From positions 1 to 64,000 of IMG/VR virus record IMGVR_UViG_3300022919_000005: DNA of 64,000 bases; one strand, written 5' to 3'. Positions 1 through 7,597 of this stretch are shown in pieces. The notes under the pieces were generated by a model. That model did no database searches. It had not been told where the DNA came from and saw nothing but the letters and a program-made list of their open reading frames with translations. The stretch's first letter is position 1; each line of letters starts with the position of its first letter. A program made the translations under genes and the position numbers. Source of the DNA: a virus.

Positions 1-64
1 GGCGTCGGCGTCGGGGTCGGGGTCGGCGTCGGCGTCGGCGTCGGAGCAGGGTCGGGGTCAGGCG
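1..64. repeat. GGCGTC/GGGGTC hexanucleotide tandem repeat
   Basis: Short tandem hexamers (GGCGTC, GGGGTC) fill the first 45 or so bases and recur imperfectly to about 64. On the minus strand they encode the Thr-Pro and Asp-Pro dipeptide tract of the partial gene. Such repeats can slip in replication, so the linker length may vary between isolates. Confidence 0.7.
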
Positions 65-278
65 CCGAAGCGGCCTTGAAGGCATCCTCGTAAGACGTGT
101 CGGCAGCCGCCGGCGGCGCCACGACCTCGCTGGCAGGTGCGTCCGCCGCCGGTGCGGGGGTGTCAGCTGCCTTGGGCGCAGGCGCAGGGTGGTCATCCGG
201 CGCGCGCATGAAGCGTCCCTTCGAGCGCTCGGCAGCGGTCATGGTGGAACCGGCGAGCAGCATGTGGCGAAGGCGCAT
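1..278 (-). CDS. Partial virion-operon protein with Thr-Pro repeat linker
   Basis: Partial gene; it starts with ATG at 278 and runs off the left edge after 92 codons. A GGAG ribosome site lies about 9 nt upstream. The visible part begins MRLRHMLLAGSTMTAAERSK and is then rich in Ala, Pro and Asp, ending in alternating Thr-Pro dipeptides written by a GGCGTC-type hexanucleotide repeat. It follows the portal and the 75-residue gene in the leftward operon, where many phages keep a scaffold, protease or head-assembly gene. No catalytic motif is visible, so function is unknown. The Pro-rich tract looks like a flexible linker to a domain outside the window. Confidence 0.7.
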   Translation of the reverse strand, partial: MRLRHMLLAGSTMTAAERSKGRFMRAPDDHPAPAPKAADTPAPAADAPASEVVAPPAAADTSYEDAFKAASAPDPDPAPTPTPTPTPTPTPT

Positions 279-289
279 GTGGTAGTCTC

Positions 290-517
290 CTACGAGATAG
301 ACGGCGGGGTTACGGTCAGCTCGCGCAGCAAGCGCTCGAACGCGCGGGCTTCCCCTTGAGCCCGTAGCATATCGTCTCCCTCTGCGGCGACAAGGCTTTC
401 TTTCGCGCGATCACTCGATAGCCGGATCAGATCGATGGCTGCCTTGGCTGCATAATCCTGCAGCTGTGCAGCCTCGCGCAGCCGGGTCGTCAGATCAGTT
501 AGCTGCTGCTTGCTCAC
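290..517 (-). CDS. Small helical protein downstream of portal
   Basis: 75 residues, starting at GTG 517 with GGAGG six bases upstream; its first 23 bases overlap the end of the portal gene, so translation is probably coupled. The sequence is predicted almost wholly helical (leucine- and alanine-rich, many Arg and Glu) with no Cys or membrane segment. Small helical proteins after the portal are common in podovirus-like morphogenesis operons, but I do not recognise this family. Function unknown; a head-assembly accessory is only an inference from position. Confidence 0.7.
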   Translation of the reverse strand: MSKQQLTDLTTRLREAAQLQDYAAKAAIDLIRLSSDRAKESLVAAEGDDMLRAQGEARAFERLLRELTVTPPSIS

Positions 518-2666
518 CAGGGGCCTCCGATTTATCGATCATTTCCAGCGCCGTCTTGACGTGCGTGCCCTGCGCGCCGGCCTCGTTTTTCTGGGCCTGG
601 GCGACGTTCTTGAGCGCGTTGGTGGCGACTTCCTTGATCTGCGCCTCCACCATGCGGCTCTGCTGCTCGGCGACGCGTGCGGCTTCCTCGGCGCGGCCCT
701 GCTTGTTGCGCTTCGCCTGATCCGGCGAGACCAGCATGCCCTGCAGATCGCGGCTGGCGAACTTCGCCTCCACGAACGTGCGCTCGTCGATGTGGTCACG
801 CTCCTCGGGGGTGAGCGTCTGCGACAGCTGGTCGATCTGCATGCCGCGCACTTCCTTCGCGATCAGGCTGGTCGCGCCGCGGGGGATTACGTCGTAATCG
901 CCCTCGGGCGCTAGGTCGGGGTTGAACTTCTTGTTGAAGTTGACGATCGACCAGATGACCGACTGGGTGAAGCTGTCGTAATTCCGCACGATGTCCTTGA
1001 ACGGCAAAGCCGCGTCCCCACGGACGGCGCTGGCGCCGGCCGCGGTGCGCATCGGCTCGCTGGGCATCTTGCTGAAGTCGCCGCCGGTCGACGGCCCGAT
1101 GAAGGTCTCGATCTCGGCAAATTCCATGAACATCTTGGCGAGGCTCTGCAGCTCACCCAGGTGGCCCTCGATGTTGATCTCGCGCACCGCGGGGAACTGG
1201 GCGCTGGGCCCGTCGTCGTCGCGATACCACAATTTGTAAGGAACGACGCTGGTCAGGTCCTGATCGGCGCGCAGCAGCGAGGTGTTGACCTCCATGTTCG
1301 GGCCGCAGGTGATCGACGCGTTGTCGAGCGTCATGCGCACCGCCGCGCAAATCGAGAGCTGGCTGTCGCGCACGATCGCCGGCAGCCCGTTGCCGATCGG
1401 GCTGGTGTCATCCTCGTCGAAGCTGAAGGTGTGGACCGTCTGCATCTTGAGGCCCATCTTGCGCCACGCGTTGACCTCGGCCTTGATGATGTAGTTATCG
1501 ACCATCCACAGCTCGGCATCGACGTCGTCGGTGCGCATGTTTTCGGGCACGTCGGCGCCGCACTCGACCAGGGTCTGCGCGCTCACCGGACCCTTCCAGA
1601 TCACGACCTCGTACTTCTCGCGGCCGGACGCCGCCATGCTGGTGGACTCGGCGTGGATCGCCAGCCCCATCGTGCGCAGCTCGGTCTCCCACGACTTGGC
1701 CTTGTAATTCCCGTTCGGCAGCTGCGAGAGCACGAACTTGACCTGCGAGCCGTAGAAATCCTTGCGATCGGCGAGCTTGCGCAGCGCCGAGCGGCCCATG
1801 ACCTTGCGGATGAAATAGCCCTCGCCGGGCAGGTCGCGCGCGCTCATGTCGGGGAAGAAATCCCAGACCGGCAGGAACTCGTACTGCGGCTTGTACGTCG
1901 TGCGCTCGACCGGCTTGAACCCGCCGGGCACCTGATTGCCGGCGGCGTCGGTGGCTGCCGCGGCCTGCAACATCCAGCCACTGGTCTGGATTTCACGCAC
2001 GAACGGCCCCTCGAGCACGCCGAGCCCGTATTTGATCCCGCTGTCGACGATCTTGCGGTTGAGCGCGATCCAGTCGATCGTCTGGCTCCCACCAAGCTCG
2101 GTCAGCTGGTCCTTGACGAGCGCGGTGACCGCCTTGGCGGACTTTGCCGCGAGCCGCCGCACGGCCTCGTCGACCAGCTCCTGGGTGAGCTGCACCTGCT
2201 GCCCACCGGCCTGCAGCTCGGTCATCAGCTCCGTCACGGCCTGGGCGACCGCGTCGGGGCTCATGCTCGGGGAAGGCGATGCGTTCAGCTCCCAGTTGTC
2301 CTCGTTGCCGGGGAACATCAGGTTCATGAGCCGCGACAGCATCGAGACGCACTTCACGCGGGTGAGCCGCGGATACGCCTTCGAGCGGTTGGGGGACAGC
2401 TGGCGCTCAATCTCCGGGTCGTAGATGCCGAGATACTGGCGCAGGCTTTTCAGCCACTTCTGCTCGGCCGGCTGCCGCTCGCTCGAGAAGCGATCGAACA
2501 GCGACTTATACTTCGCGCCGAGCGTGCGCAGGGTCGCGCCGTTGATCACCTGCACCGGCGACGCCGGATCGGCGACGGTCAGCGCCTGACCGGGCTGGTC
2601 GTTTTCTACGACCATCTGCGCCGCCGGGATGCTCCGGTTGCCAGTATTCCCCAGTTGACCGGCCAT
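495..2666 (-). CDS. Portal (head-to-tail connecting) protein
   Basis: 723 residues. The N-terminal third carries the pattern of podovirus head-tail connecting proteins: a helical region around residues 45-85 with WLKSLRQYLGIYDPEIE, then RLTRVKCVSMLSRLMNLMFP, followed by a long mixed domain and a helical, Gln/Ala-rich C-terminal tail. Portals form the dodecameric ring at one capsid vertex through which DNA enters and leaves. The gene lies 11 nt downstream of the large terminase and upstream of small morphogenesis genes, the classical position. It is longer than the T7 portal (536 residues), as in larger podovirus-like phages. Assignment rests on pattern and gene order, not on an alignment. Confidence 0.85.
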   Translation of the reverse strand: MAGQLGNTGNRSIPAAQMVVENDQPGQALTVADPASPVQVINGATLRTLGAKYKSLFDRFSSERQPAEQKWLKSLRQYLGIYDPEIERQLSPNRSKAYPRLTRVKCVSMLSRLMNLMFPGNEDNWELNASPSPSMSPDAVAQAVTELMTELQAGGQQVQLTQELVDEAVRRLAAKSAKAVTALVKDQLTELGGSQTIDWIALNRKIVDSGIKYGLGVLEGPFVREIQTSGWMLQAAAATDAAGNQVPGGFKPVERTTYKPQYEFLPVWDFFPDMSARDLPGEGYFIRKVMGRSALRKLADRKDFYGSQVKFVLSQLPNGNYKAKSWETELRTMGLAIHAESTSMAASGREKYEVVIWKGPVSAQTLVECGADVPENMRTDDVDAELWMVDNYIIKAEVNAWRKMGLKMQTVHTFSFDEDDTSPIGNGLPAIVRDSQLSICAAVRMTLDNASITCGPNMEVNTSLLRADQDLTSVVPYKLWYRDDDGPSAQFPAVREINIEGHLGELQSLAKMFMEFAEIETFIGPSTGGDFSKMPSEPMRTAAGASAVRGDAALPFKDIVRNYDSFTQSVIWSIVNFNKKFNPDLAPEGDYDVIPRGATSLIAKEVRGMQIDQLSQTLTPEERDHIDERTFVEAKFASRDLQGMLVSPDQAKRNKQGRAEEAARVAEQQSRMVEAQIKEVATNALKNVAQAQKNEAGAQGTHVKTALEMIDKSEAPGEQAAAN

Positions 2667-2677
2667 GCCGCGACCCC

Positions 2678-4180
2678 CTACTTGAAGTGATATTGCCCGC
2701 CGAAATTGCGGGGCGGAACGAAGGCACGCCCCGTTCCGCCACTGCCGGCGTATCGCTCATTCTTCAGCACCTGTCGATGGAAGTAGCGCGCGAGGTAGCC
2801 GAACGCGTCGCCAGGGTGGCTGTAAGCGTTCTTCTCGGGGGTCGCGCCGCGCCCGGTTTCGCGGATGTTTTCCTTCTTGTCGAGGCTGTAGCGCCAGCCG
2901 CCCTTGAGCGCGCGCGTGAGCATCGGGCAGGCGCGCTCGTCGATGATCAGCCGCGGCATACCGAACGCCATCCCGGTCGCGAAATAATCGATCGCCTCGA
3001 GCCGCAGCGGCAGCCGGTTGTTGGTCTCGATCACGCACGGATAGTGCCGCTTCATCGTCGCCAGGATCGTGTTCTCGTCGTTCGCCGATCGGTTGTTCGC
3101 CGCCGGATCGGGCGCGATCGTGAAGCCGTCGGTGCGCAGGTCCGGCATGCCGCGGTTGAGGAAGGGCCGCAGGCGCTCCGAAATGAAGCGCCCGGCGCCA
3201 AGCCCGCTGGCGATCACCTCGCCGAGCACATGCAGGCGCCCCTCGAGGTCCTCCTGCCCGAAGATCATCGCCGAGCCGCCGAGCCCCGGATCATATCCAC
3301 CAACGAGGTGCAGGTTGGGATCGAAGCGCAGCGGCGACTTGGACAGGTGTACGCGGCTGTTGAACGACCCCACCACCGGCTTGCCGGCGACGCTGTATCC
3401 CCACTCGGCCTCGAGGAACTGCTTGATCCAGGCCTCGGTCTTGTTCTTGGCCTGATTGGTGTAATATTCGCGCCCGCCCGGCAGATGCTCGACGTTTTCG
3501 GCATGCGGGGAGAAGCCGCTGGGCTGCAGGAAATAGCGCGCGTTGCGCTCGTCGAACACCATGCGGTGGTGCAGCGAGACGCCCTCGCCCGGCTGGATCA
3601 CGCCAGGGCCGTTGTGCAGGTAGTCGAACCACCAGTTGTCCTCGGTGGACGGGTTGCTCGAGCCCCACATCCCCCAGTTCGTGGCGCCGCCCATGACCGC
3701 CGACGGATAGCGCCCACAGCGCGCCGAGAGCGCGTCGACAATGGCCTGGGGGATTTCCACGAACTCGTCGAGGATCGCGAACGTCACCTCGAGCGAGAGC
3801 ACGCGCGCGACGTCCTGCGGGGTGTCGAGCGGGCGGAACATCACCTCGCACTCGATGTCGTTGTAGCGCAGCACGAAGTTCTTGTCGGTGGCGTGCCATT
3901 TGCCCGCCTGCCCGTCCTTGAACCACGTAAACCAGCTGTTCAGCGTCGTATCGCGCAGCTGGGTCGAGGTGTTGCGCACGATCACCGCACGCGTCCGCCG
4001 GATGCCGTCAGGGCCCGGCTGCTGCAGCCCGGCCATATAGGCGAGCTTCATGAAGATGCCGGTCGTCTTGCCGGAGCCGACCGGGCCGACGATCCAGTCG
4101 TAGAACAGCTCTCCCGGCAGGTGGTCCTTGATGAACCGGGAGAGCGTCGGCGGCGGGGTGTAGGTAATCTGGGCTGCCAT
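2678..4180 (-). CDS. terL: Terminase large subunit
   Basis: 500 residues; the DNA-packaging motor ATPase and nuclease. The Walker A motif GPVGSGKT is at residues 32-39, and a Walker B-like segment FAILDEF places the acidic pair at about 138-139. A C-terminal RNase H-like nuclease begins near GGYDPG (Asp about 297), and further acidic residues follow in the segment TIAPDPAANNRSANDE. The ATG at 4180 shares one base with the TGA of the preceding gene (TGATG), so the two are translationally coupled. The portal gene follows. Length and motif order are normal for TerL. Small terminase candidate: the gene at 5064-5507. Confidence 0.95.
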   Translation of the reverse strand: MAAQITYTPPPTLSRFIKDHLPGELFYDWIVGPVGSGKTTGIFMKLAYMAGLQQPGPDGIRRTRAVIVRNTSTQLRDTTLNSWFTWFKDGQAGKWHATDKNFVLRYNDIECEVMFRPLDTPQDVARVLSLEVTFAILDEFVEIPQAIVDALSARCGRYPSAVMGGATNWGMWGSSNPSTEDNWWFDYLHNGPGVIQPGEGVSLHHRMVFDERNARYFLQPSGFSPHAENVEHLPGGREYYTNQAKNKTEAWIKQFLEAEWGYSVAGKPVVGSFNSRVHLSKSPLRFDPNLHLVGGYDPGLGGSAMIFGQEDLEGRLHVLGEVIASGLGAGRFISERLRPFLNRGMPDLRTDGFTIAPDPAANNRSANDENTILATMKRHYPCVIETNNRLPLRLEAIDYFATGMAFGMPRLIIDERACPMLTRALKGGWRYSLDKKENIRETGRGATPEKNAYSHPGDAFGYLARYFHRQVLKNERYAGSGGTGRAFVPPRNFGGQYHFK

Positions 4181-4440
4181 CAGTGTCGCTTGCGCAGTCC
4201 TGTCTCATAGGCCTCGCGCTGGTCGAACGCGAAATGCCGGATCATCATCGGAGCCTCGTCGTCACGCTCCGCCCCGCAGGGGCAGCCGCACAGACCGAGA
4301 TCATGCACACCTGTGTCCCATGTCGGGATGCAGTGCATCTCCGGTCTATCCGGCACGCGCAGCCCGGTCCACCCCCACTGCTCGGGGGTGAACCCTGGCG
4401 GCGTCCGATCGGCCGGGGGATCAGGCCTCGCGGTCGTCAC
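4180..4440 (-). CDS. Small Cys-containing protein between terminase genes
   Basis: 86 residues, GTG start at 4440 overlapping the end of the upstream gene by 20 nt; its stop overlaps the TerL start. A central motif, HDLGLCGCPCGAE, has three closely spaced Cys next to a His, similar to a short His/Cys segment seen in many small phage proteins of unknown role. The C-terminus is rich in Arg and His. No known enzyme domain. It may bind a metal; that is inference from the Cys cluster. Confidence 0.65.
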   Translation of the reverse strand: MTTARPDPPADRTPPGFTPEQWGWTGLRVPDRPEMHCIPTWDTGVHDLGLCGCPCGAERDDEAPMMIRHFAFDQREAYETGLRKRH

Positions 4441-4930
4441 TGTCCACCACGATCGCGTCGCTGGGGTGGAACGCGGGCTCGACCATCGCCGCGGTCAGCT
4501 CGAGGGGCTCGTCGCGCCCGACGACCTGCGGATCGCCGGCGTCGGTCGTCACCGTCTGGGCGGCTGCCGCGGCGACGCTCGTGTCGGTGGTCGGCCGCAG
4601 GCGCTGCGCCTGGGCAATCAGCTGATACCAGTCATCCTTCTCGATCGTCATCTGCGCGGTCGCGCCGGGCGCGGGGGTGCGCGCCGCCGGATCAGGGTCG
4701 CCGCGCACGGTGATCACGAAGTCGCCGTCGGCATCCAGCTGGACGTTGATATAGCCGGGATACTGGCCGGTCGGCTTGGTGAACGCTGCTTCGGTCATGC
4801 TGGTGTCTCCTGTCAGGTTGCGGAAGGCATCTAGGAACTCGGGCGGATTAAGCCAGAACGTGTCGGGGTTCATGAAGTCGGCGATCGAGCGCTCGAGCCG
4901 GAGCGGCAGCATGGCCCCGACGCGGCTCAT
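4421..4930 (-). CDS. Hypothetical protein in terminase operon
   Basis: 169 residues from ATG 4930, which overlaps the TGA of the upstream small membrane gene (ATGA), suggesting coupling. A second possible start, ATG 4798, has a much better ribosome site (AGGAG eight bases upstream) and would give 125 residues (MTEAAFTKPTGQYPGYINV onward); a shorter product or dual start is possible. The extra N-terminal segment (TFWLNPPEFLDAFRN) looks protein-like, so I keep the long form. The middle has short beta-rich patterns and the C-terminus is acidic and Ala/Thr-rich. Function unknown. Confidence 0.6.
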   Translation of the reverse strand: MSRVGAMLPLRLERSIADFMNPDTFWLNPPEFLDAFRNLTGDTSMTEAAFTKPTGQYPGYINVQLDADGDFVITVRGDPDPAARTPAPGATAQMTIEKDDWYQLIAQAQRLRPTTDTSVAAAAAQTVTTDAGDPQVVGRDEPLELTAAMVEPAFHPSDAIVVDSDDREA

Positions 4931-5064
4931 AGCCACATCGACAGCACGAGACCGGCGCTGGCACCGAGCAGCACGACAACACCGATCAGGCAGCCGATGT
5001 CGGCGCGGCCGGCGGCAGCCGCATAGGGGAACTCGAGTTCCTCGTCGTGGTGGTGCTCGTGCAT
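4927..5064 (-). CDS. 45-residue His-rich membrane protein
   Basis: A short gene of 45 codons plus stop: it starts MHEHHHDEELEFPYAAAAGR, followed by one strong transmembrane segment over the last 25 residues. The ATG at 5064 overlaps the TGA of the putative small terminase gene (TGATG), and its own stop overlaps the next start, so it sits in an unbroken chain of coupled genes. A His-rich head on one membrane helix is unusual between terminase genes. It might act in the host membrane (lysis timing, superinfection); that is speculation. Confidence 0.6.
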   Translation of the reverse strand: MHEHHHDEELEFPYAAAAGRADIGCLIGVVVLLGASAGLVLSMWL

Positions 5065-5507
5065 CAGTAATCGCTCCCGAGATTGATCTGGATGTTGAGC
5101 GTGTTCGCGTTGACCGGCCCGCCGGGTCCGCCCCCCTCGCCGCTGCCTTTCGGGTCGAAGCCAGCCCACCGAGCCGTCAGCTCGATCAGCTTGCTCTTCA
5201 CCGCAGCCGGCACCAGCGCATGGTCGGCATGCACCATCTTCCAGACCTGCTTGAGATTTTCCTCGGCGATCAGCTTCGCCTTGAGCTTGAACGACATGCC
5301 CTCCTGGCGCACCAGCTCGCACGCCCCGGCCAGCTCGCGCAGGAACACCGCGTTGGCCCGCAGCGCTGCCCATTCGCTGTCCGTATAGCCGTACTCGATC
5401 TGCAGGTCCCGCGGGCTCGCCGTCTTGAGCGCCAGCTCGATCGGCAGGGTCGGAGCCCATACCAGACTGCTGGGGTCCTTCTGGTCGAAAAGGGTGAGCG
5501 CGTTCAT
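5064..5507 (-). CDS. Putative terminase small subunit
   Basis: 147 residues and the first gene of the leftward operon. The N-terminal half has short helices with a helix-turn-helix-like stretch near TASPRDLQIEYGYTDSEW; the middle is helical; the C-terminus is Gly-rich and ends NIQINLGSDY, a tail style common in small terminases. Small terminases recognise the packaging site and regulate TerL, which is three genes downstream. Length is typical. The start ATG 5507 has no strong ribosome site but lies eight bases after an inverted repeat (5515-5536). The call rests on position and general shape and could be wrong. Confidence 0.55.
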   Translation of the reverse strand: MNALTLFDQKDPSSLVWAPTLPIELALKTASPRDLQIEYGYTDSEWAALRANAVFLRELAGACELVRQEGMSFKLKAKLIAEENLKQVWKMVHADHALVPAAVKSKLIELTARWAGFDPKGSGEGGGPGGPVNANTLNIQINLGSDY

Positions 5508-5514
5508 GCGGGTT

Positions 5515-5536
5515 GGTTATCTTATGTCGGATAACC
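5515..5536 (-). promoter_or_regulatory. Inverted repeat upstream of leftward operon
   Basis: GGTTATC (5515-5521) and GATAACC (5530-5536) form a perfect 7-bp inverted repeat with an 8-base spacer, just upstream of the first leftward start. In DNA it could be an operator; in RNA it would be a hairpin eight bases before the ATG. A TAAGAT hexamer inside it on the minus strand could be a -10 element, but I see no convincing -35. Confidence 0.4.
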
Positions 5537-5593
5537 ATGCAAGCGGCGCCGCTCCTCCCACCGCACGGAGTGCCTCCTACGGAGTTTAGAGGT

Positions 5594-5621
5594 GGCGGAG
5601 AGAGTTGACGCCCTCTCCGCC
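5594..5621. promoter_or_regulatory. 9-bp stem-loop in control region
   Basis: GGCGGAGAG (5594-5602) pairs perfectly with CTCTCCGCC (5613-5621) around a 10-base loop. There is no T-run, so a simple intrinsic terminator is unlikely. It may be a leader hairpin or operator. Confidence 0.4.
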
Positions 5622-6044
5622 GTGGGCCGCGATCGACGGAACCGATCGTGTGATGCCTCCCGCAGGGAGCCCTACAGACATCATCCGCTGGCTCGACCTA
5701 GCGCGCACGGTGGGGGCGGATCAAGCGGAAAAGGCGGGGCGGTCGTCGGCAGCGTCCAATCTGTGGGCGACCGCCCCTAGTTGCAGGACTGCCAGCACGT
5801 CAGCCTGCGGGACAACCTGTAATGCGTGGCGCTGTGGGGGCAAGCTAATTTTTACCGCCCCAAAATTTTTCAAAGAAGTTTTCGAGACGTTGAAGATTAA
5901 ACAGGGCGGAAATTATGACTAGGGCGAAAAATTCTGGAAAACCTTTGAGAGCGACCGTGTAAGAGGGGGACCCATGCTTGATCTGAAACCCCCTTGGGGG
6001 GTGCTGCCGCCGGAAAGGATTCTTTGCCGTGCCGCCCCTATCGT

Positions 6045-6073
6045 ATGACGTGTTGCGGTGTATGGCCTATAAT
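6045..6073 (+). promoter_or_regulatory. Sigma70-like promoter of the first early gene
   Basis: ATGACG (6045-6050), 17-bp spacer, perfect TATAAT (6068-6073). Transcription would start near 6080, placing the first palindrome (6107-6123) inside the 5' leader. This is the best -10 element in the window. Confidence 0.65.
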
Positions 6074-6106
6074 GATGACAGGACAAGGCGCTGTGCTTTG
6101 TCTAGT

Positions 6107-6123
6107 CGTCAGATCGTCTGACG
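6107..6123. repeat. 17-bp palindrome, copy 1 (central variant)
   Basis: CGTCAGATCGTCTGACG. The outer 7-bp arms match all other copies; one inner base differs (G for A). It ends 18 nt before the ATG at 6142. Confidence 0.9.
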
Positions 6124-6141
6124 TTTTCAAGGAATAGACAC

Positions 6142-6885
6142 ATGACTGTTATCGCAAACGCTCGCAAGGTTGCCACTGTCAAGGCTGCGCCGCTGTTCAA
6201 GGGCAAAGGCGCTACGCTGCAGAGCACGGCGCTCGCTGGTATCGCATCGGCCGCATATGCTGAAGGCAAGTCGCGAGCCGATGTCATCGTGACGCTTGTT
6301 GCCACGCTCGGTAAGAAGCCCACGGACGCACAGCTTGACGCGGCCAAGGTGGAGTACATTGTCGGCCGCACCGCCGTTCGCCTGCCCGATGGGCTCGGCA
6401 CTGTGGCGGATCGCATCGCTTATGCGCGGGACTTGATCGCGAACTACGCCTATCCCGCGCAGGATGGCGTCAAGCCCCGCGCGCTGAAGAAGGGCCAAAA
6501 GGGCCGTCGCACCCCGGAGCAGCATAAGCTGATCCGCGCAGGTGAAAGCGCATGGTCGCTTGTGAAGGCGGACGCGGGATACAGCGACGCGGCGCCGATG
6601 AAGGCAAAGACTGCCGCCGCCGCCAAGAAGCGCGGGACCAACGCGCCGGGCACGAAGGCGCAGGCCGCGCCGGGCATCACCCATAGCGAGCTGGTCAAGC
6701 CCGATGGCGCGGCGATGACGAAGGCGGACGCGGTGGAATACATCGGCGGCATGGCTAAGACGCTGGCGATGTATTGCAAGAAGCACGCAAAGGTGACGCC
6801 TGCCGCGCTCGGCACGCTGGTCAACGCGTTCCAGCGCGACGTGCTCAAAGAGCTGGCATTGATCGAAAGCACGAAGGACGCCTAA
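6142..6885 (+). CDS. Lys-rich early protein in its own transcription unit
   Basis: 247 residues, ATG 6142 with AAGGA upstream. Basic and Ala/Lys-rich; the middle (about residues 110-180) has several Lys/Arg clusters (RALKKGQKGRRTPEQHK, then AKKRG), suggesting nucleic acid binding. The N- and C-terminal parts are predicted helical. I recognise no family. It is the only gene with a dedicated strong promoter (6045-6073), a palindromic leader copy and a proper T-run terminator (6903-6935), so it is likely expressed very early or very strongly, as host-takeover or DNA-coating proteins are. That role is inference. Confidence 0.8.
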   Translation: MTVIANARKVATVKAAPLFKGKGATLQSTALAGIASAAYAEGKSRADVIVTLVATLGKKPTDAQLDAAKVEYIVGRTAVRLPDGLGTVADRIAYARDLIANYAYPAQDGVKPRALKKGQKGRRTPEQHKLIRAGESAWSLVKADAGYSDAAPMKAKTAAAAKKRGTNAPGTKAQAAPGITHSELVKPDGAAMTKADAVEYIGGMAKTLAMYCKKHAKVTPAALGTLVNAFQRDVLKELALIESTKDA

Positions 6886-6902
6886 CACACAACGCGCTAC
6901 CA

Positions 6903-6935
6903 AGCCCCGCTATCTTAGGATGGCGGGGCTTTTTT
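6903..6935 (+). terminator. Intrinsic terminator after the early gene
   Basis: AGCCCCGC (6903-6910) and GCGGGGCT (6923-6930) form a perfect 8-bp GC-rich stem with a 12-base loop, followed by a run of six T (6930-6935). This is the only textbook rho-independent terminator I see in the window. Confidence 0.9.
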
Positions 6936-6982
6936 GTGCCTGCCGCAGATCGAGGGGATCAACCTGCAACGCGCTGGCTGGT

Positions 6983-6999
6983 CGTCAGATCATCTGACG
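6983..6999. repeat. 17-bp palindrome, copy 2 (orphan)
   Basis: CGTCAGATCATCTGACG, perfect. No long gene follows; 14 nt later a nine-codon frame (7014-7040) begins, so this leader may serve a tiny peptide or be left from a lost gene. Confidence 0.9.
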
Positions 7000-7029
7000 G
7001 TTAAGCTGTGAACATGGCGGGGATTATGT

Positions 7030-7091
7030 CGACACAGTAGTCGCACATTAACGCGTGGCTGCATGATTTAAGCTGGCAACGACACAGTAGT
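7030..7091. repeat. Two direct repeats CGACACAGTAGT, 50 bp apart
   Basis: CGACACAGTAGT at 7030-7041 and 7080-7091. An inverted copy of 11 of these bases (ACTACTGTGTC) lies at 8834-8844, just ahead of the next promoter. Spacing near five helical turns would put both copies on one DNA face, as for an iteron or operator. Confidence 0.6.
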
Positions 7092-7231
7092 TTTGATTTA
7101 ACGCATGCGTCGTGTTGTCAGATGATCGCGTGAGAGAACGTGTGCGCAAACGCGGATGCGTGGGGGTTAGCGTATATAAGCACTTGCTAGGCTTCAGGTC
7201 TGGCTACCAAAAATGGCTAGTAGCATCCCAC

Positions 7232-7265
7232 AACGTGTTATTTGCTTGTTGAAATATAACGCGTT
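7232..7265. promoter_or_regulatory. AT-rich imperfect inverted repeat
   Basis: AACGTGTTATTT (7232-7243) faces AAATATAACGCGTT (7252-7265). It lies in the AT-richer gap ahead of the regulator gene and may be an operator or unwinding element. Confidence 0.35.
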
Positions 7266-7597
7266 TACAAGGGCTTGCGCGCTTTGGCCCACCTTGATGG
7301 AGAGCGATTTTCATATAGTCTAGTCAACTATCTAGAAAAGTTAAGGAATAAAGAAGATACGCACACGAGATTTTTGTCGGCAGGGCTGTAGCTCTTAAAC
7401 GCCGACCCCGCTCCACACCGATACGAAATCGAGGTGCCCCATGAGAGGCTTTCTTATATTTCCACCGGATAGTTGGCTTTATCTACAACCGGGACGCTCT
7501 AGCCCGCAGAAAACCGGGCTTCCGCACTAGACTTATTTGCTAGCCGGGATTATACCACTGCTAGCACTTAGTTGACCCTCCCACACAGCGAGACACC

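Larger units (their letters stand above)
5508..6141. other. Divergent intergenic control region, 634 bp
   Basis: Non-coding gap between the leftward terminase operon and the rightward early gene. It holds an inverted repeat at 5515-5536, a 9-bp stem (GGCGGAGAG / CTCTCCGCC) at 5594-5621, an AT-rich patch at about 5848-5945 with A- and T-runs, a C-run/G-run hairpin near 5988-6000, and the early promoter at 6045-6073. Short open frames here have poor codon pattern and no ribosome site. A packaging signal next to terS would be expected in a region like this, but I cannot identify one. Confidence 0.6.
6886..7597. other. AT-richer non-coding region with repeats (possible origin or control region)
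   Basis: 712 bp without a convincing gene. In order: the terminator at 6903-6935; palindrome copy 2 (6983-6999) followed by a nine-codon frame at 7014-7040 (MAGIMSTQ and stop); two copies of CGACACAGTAGT exactly 50 bp apart (7030, 7080); an imperfect inverted repeat AACGTGTTATTT / AAATATAACGCGTT (7232-7265); a stem GTCGGC / GCCGAC (7376-7406); and a short frame at 7441-7530 without a ribosome site. Base composition is clearly lower in GC than its surroundings. No DnaA box recognised. Origin or master regulatory region are the two likely readings. Confidence 0.55.

Noticed and set aside
485-500. CGTCAGATCA at the end of the portal gene as a half copy
   Set aside because: Only one arm is present; expected by chance in coding sequence.
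1161-4210. Two 500-codon plus-strand frames opposite portal and terminase
   Set aside because: Mirror-strand shadows of well-supported genes; sequence is Arg/Leu/Asp-rich and repetitive in composition.
5605-5922. 105-codon plus-strand frame in the control region
   Set aside because: No ribosome site, poor codon pattern, and it spans an AT-rich non-coding patch.
6127-6903. 258-codon minus-strand frame over the early gene
   Set aside because: Shadow of the 6142 gene, and it would begin within the terminator area.
7371-7440. tRNA or small structured RNA near the GTCGGC / GCCGAC stem
   Set aside because: No T-loop or anticodon arm pattern; only a single stem can be supported.
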